A DNA stretch of 18,025 bases, from the NCBI GenBank assembly GCA_947449515.1, contig CANFSD010000016.1:1-18025 (forward strand), given 5' to 3'. Positions 1-7,900 of this stretch are shown piece by piece. Each line of letters opens with the position of its first letter. Position 1 is the first letter of the stretch. The notes beneath the pieces were generated by a model that saw nothing but the letters and a program-made list of their open reading frames with translations, ran no database searches and was not told where the DNA came from. The translations under genes and the position numbers were made by a program. Origin of the DNA: Bacteroidota bacterium (GTDB lineage: Bacteria > Bacteroidota > Bacteroidia > UKL13-3).

Positions 1-1
1 C

Positions 2-1840
2 CAAATCATAGGTGGAAACCAAGCAGCCAGTATGTACCGAGGCAGAAAACATGGTTTAACAGTTGCGCGTCCAGCTACAACCAGTGCAATGGATCGCAAG
101 GCTTGGATCGACTTTAACATGGATGGTTTGTTTACCAATGATGAATTGGTGATGAATGAATTGGGAGCAAATACCATTTCTAAAACAGATTCTATTTTGG
201 TAGCCAACAACCAAAAATTGGGAAGTACGCGTATGAGAATAGGAGTGAGTTTGGCTGGAACTACTTTAAATTCTAGTCGCTTGTTTATGGGTGTGTTTAG
301 AGATTATGTAGTGAACTTCCCTCAAGATACCGTAAAACCAATTGCTAGTTTAAATGGGAACAGCACCTTCTTTACCGAAATACACAAAGCATTTGTTGAT
401 CCAGGTGTATATGCTACAGATAATATTGAAGGAATTATTAGTGCCAAATATGAAACAATTGGTAGCGTAGATACTTCAAAAGTTGGTCCTAACTATTTGA
501 AATATGTAGTAAGAGATTTGTACAATAATGTAAGTGATACTTTGCGTAGAACGGTATTTGTAATTTTAAACCAAACTGGTCCAAGTATTAGCCTAAAAGG
601 GCCATCACAAGTATATGTTGAGGTTTATCACAAGTATACTGAACAAGGCTTCACCGCCTTGGATAATCAAGGCAATGATATTTCAAACCAGGTTGTAATT
701 ATTAGCAATTTAGATACTGCAAAAATTGGTACTTATAGCAATACCTATAACATTACCGATGCCTTTAGCTTAACAGATTCTAAACAACGCGCCATAGTGG
801 TAGGTGATACTACTAGACCTGTTGTGAGTCCTAAAGGTAGTCCATATATTCACCAAGTTGGTACGGCAATAGACCTAACTAAAATTGTAGATGTAACAGA
901 TAATTATTGGTCGAGGAATTTTATTGATTTGACTGTTCAAGGTTCTGTAGATGTTAACAGTGTGGGTAGTTATTTTGTATCCTATGTTGCAAGAGATAAC
1001 AGTGGTAACATTAGTAACTTGGTAATGGTGCGTGTAGATGTAAAAGATACCAAAGCGCCTACATTGGTATTAAATGGAGATAACCCATTAACATGGGAAG
1101 TAAAAACTAATTTTGTTGATCCTTGGGCTACGCCTTCAGACAACTATTGGCCAGCATCAACCATTGTTATTACTAGAAAAGGAGTAGTAAACACCAATGT
1201 GATTGGTGAGTACACCTTATGGTATATTGGAACTGATCCTTCGGGAAACAAAGATTCTGTTGCGCGTATTGTTAAGGTGGTTGATACAACAATTCCTAGA
1301 ATTGATTTGTTGAATATTACTGAAGTGAATTTACAAAGATGGCATGAGTATAATGATGCTGCAATTTCATTGGTAGATAATTACAATTCAGATGCGCAAA
1401 TGCGTGGAAACTTAATTACTGTATGCAATTTGCCAAAAAATGCAGCTGGAAATTATTTCGGTGATGCCCCAGGATTATACAGTATCAGGTATTCAGTTAA
1501 AGATTTGTCGGGTAACCAATCTGCAGTTGCAGTTAGAACTATCAATGTAATCAAAGAAGGTGCAGCTGGCGTTGAAAATGTAATGAATATTGACCGTTTG
1601 ATGAGTGTATATCCTAATCCAAGTAATGGTTTAATTAATTTACGTCTTGCAAATGCACAAGCGCAAGATGTAAGTGTTGTTGTTTTAGATCTATTGGGTA
1701 ATGAAATTACAAGAAGAACAATTCGTGCCAATGATATGCAGGTAAATGAACTAGATTTGAGCATGCAAGCAAAAGGAATTTATCTTTTGCGTGTTCAAAG
1801 TGGTGATGCCATTTATGTGAAAAAAATCCAATTGGATTAA
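2..1840 (+). CDS. T9SS-exported protein with GEVED and DUF5011-like repeats (5' truncated)
   Basis: The frame is open from position 2, so the gene starts outside the window and the ATG at 32 is internal. 612 residues are visible, numbered here from position 2. A GEVED-like domain comes first: WIDFNMDG starts at residue 35 and FRDYVVNF ends near 106. Five Ig-fold repeats of the DUF5011/HYR type follow, starting near residues 109, 192, 269, 349 and 428. They open with DTVKP, TGPSI, DTTRP, DTKAP and DTTIP and end in a 'DxxGN' turn such as RDNSGN or KDLSGN. Residues 534-612 form a T9SS type A sorting domain, with VYPNPSNG, a hydrophobic LDLLGNEI strand and the ending YVKKIQLD. Such domains direct export across the outer membrane and are usually cleaved. 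No catalytic domain is visible; any enzyme or binding domain would lie upstream of the window. It is probably a surface or secreted protein of unknown specific role. Confidence 0.9.
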   Translation, partial: QIIGGNQAASMYRGRKHGLTVARPATTSAMDRKAWIDFNMDGLFTNDELVMNELGANTISKTDSILVANNQKLGSTRMRIGVSLAGTTLNSSRLFMGVFRDYVVNFPQDTVKPIASLNGNSTFFTEIHKAFVDPGVYATDNIEGIISAKYETIGSVDTSKVGPNYLKYVVRDLYNNVSDTLRRTVFVILNQTGPSISLKGPSQVYVEVYHKYTEQGFTALDNQGNDISNQVVIISNLDTAKIGTYSNTYNITDAFSLTDSKQRAIVVGDTTRPVVSPKGSPYIHQVGTAIDLTKIVDVTDNYWSRNFIDLTVQGSVDVNSVGSYFVSYVARDNSGNISNLVMVRVDVKDTKAPTLVLNGDNPLTWEVKTNFVDPWATPSDNYWPASTIVITRKGVVNTNVIGEYTLWYIGTDPSGNKDSVARIVKVVDTTIPRIDLLNITEVNLQRWHEYNDAAISLVDNYNSDAQMRGNLITVCNLPKNAAGNYFGDAPGLYSIRYSVKDLSGNQSAVAVRTINVIKEGAAGVENVMNIDRLMSVYPNPSNGLINLRLANAQAQDVSVVVLDLLGNEITRRTIRANDMQVNELDLSMQAKGIYLLRVQSGDAIYVKKIQLD

Positions 1841-1855
1841 TATTAGTTTTAGATG

Positions 1856-1893
1856 AAAAAAGGGTCAGCAAATTATTTTGTTGGCCCTTTTTT
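1856..1893. terminator. Bidirectional hairpin terminator between the secreted protein gene and tilS
   Basis: The left arm GGGTCAGCAA (1862-1871) pairs with TTGTTGGCCC (1878-1887) over 10 bp, including two G-T wobbles, around a 6-nt loop. The stem is flanked by an A run at 1856-1861 and a T run at 1888-1894, so it yields a U tract in both directions. It can therefore end the plus-strand gene, whose stop is at 1840, and tilS on the minus strand. The tilS stop codon (1873-1875) lies in the loop, and the last tilS sense codons form one arm. Confidence 0.85.
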
Positions 1894-3204
1894 TATTTCA
1901 ATTTTTAGGTAATTTCTTGTAGAGGAATTGACTTTGAATTTATCTGAAATTTGAAATGGAAGCAGTGCGCAAATTTCATTGCCATTTAACACAACAAGTA
2001 CATTTTCTTTGTCGAACCTATTGACTTTTTTGTTTATTAAATAGTCCGATACTTTTTGAAAATGCGGCAATCCAAGTGGGATAAATTTATCTCCTACATT
2101 TGTATTCCTTAATTTAAGTGGAAGGCAAATGAGGTCGGCATCAAGCCAAAAAATATTTTCCTTGAAGCCTTCAAATTCCGCTATACTAAATTCGTAAAGG
2201 GCATCTGTGGTTATAAGGGTTTGAGGTAAGGCGCTTATTTCAAAAGTTTCGTTTGCTTTTTTATTTGCACTAAGGATTAAAATGTCTCTATTAACGAGTG
2301 CCCGGTAAATTCCTGCATTGAAGGTTGCGCCCGTTTTGCTATTTGAAAATGCTTGAAGGATTTCTTTGCATTGTACAAAATTAAATTCATAGGGTTTGAG
2401 TAGTTCAAAAAGAACAAATTCTGAATAAGGTTTGTCTGTTAATTTATTCAAATCAATTTCGGTTCGATCCAAATATTGGATTTGCAATTCATTGCTTATA
2501 GCAGCGATTTGTGCTTTGAAATAATAATGGGTTGCCGCCATTATTTTACCCGTATGTGTAATATTGGTTAAATAGGATTTTTCAATATTTTCAAATTGGG
2601 GTATAATTTGGTTCCTGAAATAATTTCTGGCATAATCATCCTTCAGGTTGCTTGAATCCGTGCAATATGGAATGTTGTTTTCAGCGGCAAACTTTAGGAT
2701 GTCTACCCTACTTGCAAATAGAAGTGGGCGAATAAGGAAATTAGATTTAGGCTGCATGCCCGCTAATCCTTTTGAACCAGCTCCACGTAATAGATGAAAG
2801 AGCATGGTCTCTATTTGGTCGTTGGCATGATGGGCTAGGGCAATGGCATGTAATTGTCTTTCTTTGCGAATTTCTTCAAACCATTGGTACCGAATATTTC
2901 TTGCTGCTTCCTGTATTCCCACCGCGTTTATTTTCATAAAGGCTTGGGTATTGGCATATTTAATATGGAGTTTAAGCTTGTTTTCTTCACAAAAATCTAT
3001 GAGAAACTGGGTTTCTGCTTCGCTTTCTGCGCCTCTTAATTGAAAATTTACATGTGCAATTTCCATTGTTTGCCCAAGTTTGCGCAGCAATTCAAGTAAA
3101 ACCATTGAGTCGGGGCCTCCGCTAACCGCCACAAGTAGCTTGTTAGAGGAGTTGAACAAGTGTTCATCTTGCACGTATTTTTTAAATTCTGAGAAAAGAT
3201 TCAT
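1873..3204 (-). CDS. tilS: tRNA(Ile)-lysidine synthase
   Basis: TilS uses ATP and lysine to convert the wobble cytidine (C34) of the CAU-anticodon tRNA-Ile into lysidine, which switches it from reading AUG to reading AUA. It acts in the cytoplasm and is essential in most bacteria. The 443-residue length fits a full-length TilS. The PP-loop ATP-binding motif SGGPDS is at residues 28-33. The family motif HHANDQIET is at 125-133, followed by LLRGAGSKGLAGM, and TDSSN at 182-186 is followed by RNYFR. The C-terminal part ends in a TilS-type domain (GNEICALLPF, RNYLKIEIKK). The ATG at 3202-3204 leaves a 36-nt spacer to the divergent OstA-like gene. No Shine-Dalgarno sequence is visible. The 3' end overlaps the shared terminator. 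Nothing suggests damage. Confidence 0.97.
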   Translation of the reverse strand: MNLFSEFKKYVQDEHLFNSSNKLLVAVSGGPDSMVLLELLRKLGQTMEIAHVNFQLRGAESEAETQFLIDFCEENKLKLHIKYANTQAFMKINAVGIQEAARNIRYQWFEEIRKERQLHAIALAHHANDQIETMLFHLLRGAGSKGLAGMQPKSNFLIRPLLFASRVDILKFAAENNIPYCTDSSNLKDDYARNYFRNQIIPQFENIEKSYLTNITHTGKIMAATHYYFKAQIAAISNELQIQYLDRTEIDLNKLTDKPYSEFVLFELLKPYEFNFVQCKEILQAFSNSKTGATFNAGIYRALVNRDILILSANKKANETFEISALPQTLITTDALYEFSIAEFEGFKENIFWLDADLICLPLKLRNTNVGDKFIPLGLPHFQKVSDYLINKKVNRFDKENVLVVLNGNEICALLPFQISDKFKVNSSTRNYLKIEIKKGPTK

Positions 3205-3213
3205 TTAAGACAT

Positions 3214-3221
3214 CAAAAATA
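3214..3221 (-). promoter_or_regulatory. Candidate -7 box for tilS
   Basis: On the minus strand this reads TATTTTTG, which matches the Bacteroidota -7 consensus TAnnTTTG. It ends 9 nt before the tilS ATG, so the transcript would have almost no leader. No TTTG -33 element is present at the usual 19-21 nt distance, so the call is tentative. Confidence 0.3.
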
Positions 3222-3223
3222 TT

Positions 3224-3231
3224 TAGTTTTG
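3224..3231 (+). promoter_or_regulatory. Candidate -7 box for the OstA-like gene
   Basis: TAGTTTTG matches the Bacteroidota TAnnTTTG -7 consensus and ends 9 nt before the ATG at 3241. It lies back to back with the minus-strand candidate, 2 nt away. No -33 TTTG is seen at the expected distance. Confidence 0.3.
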
Positions 3232-3240
3232 GCGCAAATC

Positions 3241-4746
3241 ATGCTAATATTTTTTAGAAAGTTTTTTGTTCTATTTGTTTTTATCCTTTTGGAGTTTGTG
3301 GTTAGTGCACAAACCAGGGATAAGATTGAGATTTTGGGTGCCGAGAATTTTGAGTATGTTAAATCTGGCGAACAAAATATTAGTAAACTAATTGGGAAGG
3401 TAAAGCTAAAGCAACAGCGCACCTTGATGTATTGCGATAGTGCCTTGATTTACGAATCCGACAATTTGGTGGAAGCTTTCTCGAATGTTAGGATTAACCA
3501 TAACGACAGTGTGACTATTACTGGTAATTATTTATTATACAATGGTAATACCAAGAAGGCCTTTATCAATGGAAAGGTGACCATGGTTGATAAGAACATG
3601 ACATTAAGCACCGAACAATTGGATTATGATTTGAATGAGCAATATGGTTATTATGCCAATGGTGGAAATATTATAAGTAAGGAAAATAAATTAAGTAGTA
3701 ACCTCGGCTATTATTATGCCCGAACCAATGAATTCTTTTTTAAGAATAAAGTTAATTTACTTAATCCAGAATATACAATGACAAGTGATACTTTGTTGTA
3801 TAATACCTTAACCAAAACCGCTTTCTTTTTTGGTGCAACAAAAATAGACAGTAAAAAGGATCAAATAATTTGCGAGAATGGCTGGTACAATACAAAATTG
3901 GACCAATCACAATTTAGTAAGAATGCTACTATTTTTACCGATAAGAAAATGTTGCAGGCAGACAGCTTGTATTATGATAGAAAGAATCAACTAGGAAAGG
4001 CATTTAGGCGTATACATGTTTATGACTCTATTCAGAAGCTGCATCTTTATGGAAACACAGGCATAAGCAATGGTAAAGCCAAAATAACCTATGTGAATGG
4101 CAATAGCTATGCGGTGAAATTGATGGATGGGGCAGATAGTCTATTTCTCTTTGCAGATACCCTATTGGTTTCCGAAAAATTGAAGAAACAAAAGCAATTA
4201 TTGAAAGCTTACCACCATGTGAAAATATACAAATCAGATATGCAGGCAATCTGTGACAGTTTGGTATATGAAAAAAACGATTCGGTGATGCGGATGTTTC
4301 ATGGGCCAGTAATGTGGAGTGGGGTTAATCAAATTTTCTCCGATACTATTTATTTTTATGTCAATAATGGTAAGTTAGATTCCTTTGATTTAATGAATGA
4401 TGCCATGATCATTAGCAAAGAAAAGGGTGCGCATTATAATCAGATAAAGGGGCGTGGCATGAAAGGTACATTAGACAGCAGCCAACTAAAAGAGATAAGG
4501 GTATTTGGGAATGGTCAAAATATATACTATGCCAAAGAAGACAGTTCTAATTATATTGGTGTAAATGTAATAGATTGTAGCATCATGCATTTTAGGTTCA
4601 ATAAAGGTGCAATGGAGAAGGCTGCGTTTATCACATCCCCAGATGCAACCCTATACCCTTTGGATGAATTAAAACCAGAGGAGCTTAGGCTCAAAGGGTT
4701 TAAATGGCTTGAGAATAAGCGCCCTAGACGCACTTCAGGCCTGTAA
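3241..4746 (+). CDS. OstA/LptA-like LPS transport protein
   Basis: The protein is about 501 residues from the ATG at 3241. An in-frame TTG at 3229 would add four residues, but the ATG gives a clean signal peptide (MLIFFRK, a hydrophobic stretch, then VVSAQ near residue 24), so I prefer it. The mature part shows the repeating strand pattern of the OstA-like N-terminal beta-jellyroll: short blocks such as CDSALIYESDN, SVTITGNYLLYNG, KKAFINGKVTMVD, MTSDTLLYNT and CDSLVYEKNDSVMRM. In proteobacteria this fold forms the periplasmic LPS bridge (LptA) and the N-terminus of LptD. Here the jellyroll region is far longer than E. coli LptA (about 185 residues), and I see no LptD beta-barrel at the C-terminus. 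A periplasmic role in lipopolysaccharide transport is inferred from the family. The gene is divergent from tilS and followed by a 183-nt spacer. The C-terminal tail (NKRPRRTSGL) is basic. Confidence 0.87.
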   Translation: MLIFFRKFFVLFVFILLEFVVSAQTRDKIEILGAENFEYVKSGEQNISKLIGKVKLKQQRTLMYCDSALIYESDNLVEAFSNVRINHNDSVTITGNYLLYNGNTKKAFINGKVTMVDKNMTLSTEQLDYDLNEQYGYYANGGNIISKENKLSSNLGYYYARTNEFFFKNKVNLLNPEYTMTSDTLLYNTLTKTAFFFGATKIDSKKDQIICENGWYNTKLDQSQFSKNATIFTDKKMLQADSLYYDRKNQLGKAFRRIHVYDSIQKLHLYGNTGISNGKAKITYVNGNSYAVKLMDGADSLFLFADTLLVSEKLKKQKQLLKAYHHVKIYKSDMQAICDSLVYEKNDSVMRMFHGPVMWSGVNQIFSDTIYFYVNNGKLDSFDLMNDAMIISKEKGAHYNQIKGRGMKGTLDSSQLKEIRVFGNGQNIYYAKEDSSNYIGVNVIDCSIMHFRFNKGAMEKAAFITSPDATLYPLDELKPEELRLKGFKWLENKRPRRTSGL

Positions 4747-4764
4747 ATTCTTAATATTTTATTA

Positions 4765-4781
4765 TTTGTCAATTAGACAAA
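4765..4781. repeat. Short inverted repeat after the OstA-like gene
   Basis: TTTGTC and GACAAA form a perfect 6-bp inverted repeat around the loop AATTA. It starts 18 nt after the OstA-like stop codon and about 150 nt before the giant gene. It is too AT-rich to be a strong terminator and has no immediate T run. It could be a weak terminator or a dyad operator; the sequence does not decide. The rest of the 4747-4929 spacer is AT-rich, and I see no well-spaced promoter in it. Confidence 0.35.
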
Positions 4782-4929
4782 ATCTGTACTTGCTTTTTTG
4801 TTGTTTTTAATTAACTTTGGTTTTCAGGAAATACTGTAAACGAATGAAGTTTTTTGCAAAAAAATCTTTGTTTGCTTGCGGTAATTTACTATTATTGATT
4901 TTTAAAGTTTGAAAACAATTTAGAAACAC

Positions 4930-7900
4930 ATGAAATACAATTACCAATTCAATGTTTTACGCTATCTTGTATTGCTGGGTATTTTCGGAATTTTCAGTAA
5001 TTCAGGATTAAGGGCGCAGGGCTTAATCACTAACACAACTTACATTGTGAATGGTGCGAATGACCTTGTTGCGCCGGTCGACACATTTGCCAATTTAACA
5101 GGTGCCACAACAGCTCCTGCTTATGGTGCAATGTCTTATTTGAACCAATATGGTATGAACTCTGTTCAGTCATCAACTGGTCCAGTTATCTTTTTACTTT
5201 CTGCTGGTTACAGTGGTATTGAGCCAAACATGATTAACATTGGTTCTACAACTGGTTCAGGTGGATGGCCAAACATGTATTGGAATGCAAGTAGTCCAAT
5301 TGTTATTAAACCCGCAGCTGGTCAAAACATCAACATAACAACTACTGCAGTAATTGGCGGTAACCAATCATTGGTTCGTTATAATGGTGCTTGGTATGCA
5401 ACAATTGATGGTAGTAACAATGGAACTAGCTCTAGAAATTTAACATTTACAATGCCGAGTTCAGCGGTGCAAACCACTTCTCGTATTGTTGATTTTATGC
5501 CAACAGCTGGTCAACGTTGCCAATTCATTGGAATTAAAAATTGTAATTTAATTGGTAATTCAAATGCTTCAGTACCTAACACCTATGCGGGTGTTTATTT
5601 TGGTGGTGTAGCAGCTCCAAGTGTGAGTGCATTGGGTCAAAACCAATACATGGATGTAATCAACAATTACATTATTGCAGTACAAAACGGTGTTTATTTC
5701 CGTGGTTTGGCAAATGCTCAAAACTTGCAATCAAAATATGTAAACATTACAAATAATATTATTGGTGATTATGTAAACCCAAGCAATGCGGCTAATACGG
5801 CTTTTATTGGTGGTGCCAATGCTTGTGGTATTTATGTAAATGCGGTTGCCAATGCGAATGTTTCAAACAATACTATTAGAAATACAGTAGCTACTTCAAC
5901 AGGTTTTAAAGGTATCTTTTTAACAAGTGAGGGTGGTGCACCAGGTTTATCTTTAGATTCAAACATTCAGGTAACCAATAACACAATTTATAATCTTAGT
6001 ACCACAGCATCAGGTGGGGTAACCGGTATTCGTTTAAACATGGGTTCACATACCCAACACCTACGTTTATTAGTTGCCAATAACTCAATCTCGAAATTAA
6101 CAGCAACTGCTGCGCAAGCGGTATTAACTACTTTTGCATACCCGGTGGGTATCTTAATTGAAGATGCTTCGAGCAATGTTGGTGCTGAAGTATTTTACAA
6201 TTCTGTTAATTTAACAGGATCTACCTTACCTGCAGCGTCTTTCTCTGCATGTTTTGCAACAGGTTCTACTACATTAGGTGGTATCATTATGATGAACAAC
6301 TCATTTGCGAATAGCATGGGTAGACCAACCTCAAATGTAACAGGTTATACCGTTTACAACGTTTTAACCACTTCTGCTACTACACCATTCAGGTATAGCA
6401 GTTTCAATAATTATTATACAACTACTTTCGACGGTGGTAATGCGTTTATGGGTAGGTTTGGTAATGTTGATTATGTTTCATTAAAAGGATATAAAACAGT
6501 TTCTAGGTCAGATTCAACTTCATTCTCAACCATCCCTCCATTTAAGAATGATTCTGATTTAACGGTTTCAGCTGGAGTAAGTCACTATTTATATAACAGA
6601 GCAGTAAATCTTTTATTGTTTTATAATTTCTACCAAAGTATTTACGACAGTATTCGTTTTAAAATCAATACAGATATTTACGGAGCTTCAAGAAGTGGTT
6701 TTGGCAGATTTGCTGCTGTAGGTTGTCACCAATGGATTGGTGATTCAACCAATAACAATACCCCACTTTCTCCTAGGGTTTATCCAATTAATGGGTATAC
6801 ACAAAGACCAACAGCTTTAAATGGTAATGGTAGTTTTGCTACTTTGGCAGAAGCTTTTGATTATTTGAACCATTATGGTGTAAATGGAGCTCCTGGTAAT
6901 ATAATTATGGAACTTCAGCCAGGTTATGCAGGTGAAACAGTTCATTTGCCTGCTTTGATTGATTATCCATTTGCAAATATTACCAATCCGGTAATCTTCC
7001 GCACACAGAATAGTTTCTCTGCAAATGTTACTGTTCCAAATATTATCTCATTAAACAACTTATCGGTATTAAGATTGATGGGTGCTAGGGCAGTTACTTT
7101 TGATGGAGGTACCAATAAAGGTTTAACCTTCTCAATGCCTGCAGCCGCAACCAATATTAATACACGTGTAATTAGTATTACACCTGCCGATACAAGCAGT
7201 ACAGATGTAACCATCAAAAACTGTAAAATTATTGGTAACAGTAATTCAGTTGCACCAAATACTTTAATGGGTATTTATGTAGGTAATTACAATATTTCTG
7301 GAGCGCCTACTGCTGCAGTTAAAGGAAATATTAATAATATCAGTTTTATTGGTAATGTTATTGGTGCTGTAAGAAGTGGTATTGTTTTCTTTACTCCTAC
7401 TGTATCAAGTAATTTATTAATTAAGAGTAATATTATTGGAGGTAGTATTGCCGCTGGTGGAACAGAAAATACAACCAATATTGGTGGTGCTGCAAATGCC
7501 GCTGGTATTTGGGTTAGAGGTATTGCCGGCAGTAATATTGATAGTAATGTGGTTAGAAATTGTGTTGCCACAGGAGGTAGCTCAAATGGTTTCTTTGGTA
7601 TCTATTTAGATGAGCCAGGAGCCACTAACTTTGCTAGTATAAATGTAACAAGAAATTTCGTATATAATTTAGTTACCACATCTGGTACTTATTGTGCTGG
7701 TATCAGAATGAATCTTGCTGCAGGTGGAACTGCTCGTTCAATAACCCTGATCAATAACTTTATTGGTAAAGTAATTGGAAATGGAACTGGTCAAAACTTT
7801 AGTAATTTAAATCCTGCTGGTATCAGTATTGATGCCCAAGGCGCTCAAACTGCTATTGGAATTGCTTTGGCGCACAACACCATTAATTTAACTGGTACAG

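Noticed and set aside
3229..3240. TTG start for the OstA-like gene
   Set aside because: The ATG at 3241 gives a standard signal peptide; the TTG only adds four residues and lies inside the candidate -7 box.
4903..4911. TAAAGTTTG as a promoter box for the giant gene
   Set aside because: It has three rather than two bases between TA and TTTG, and the nearest upstream TTTG is 28 nt away, too far for a -33 element.
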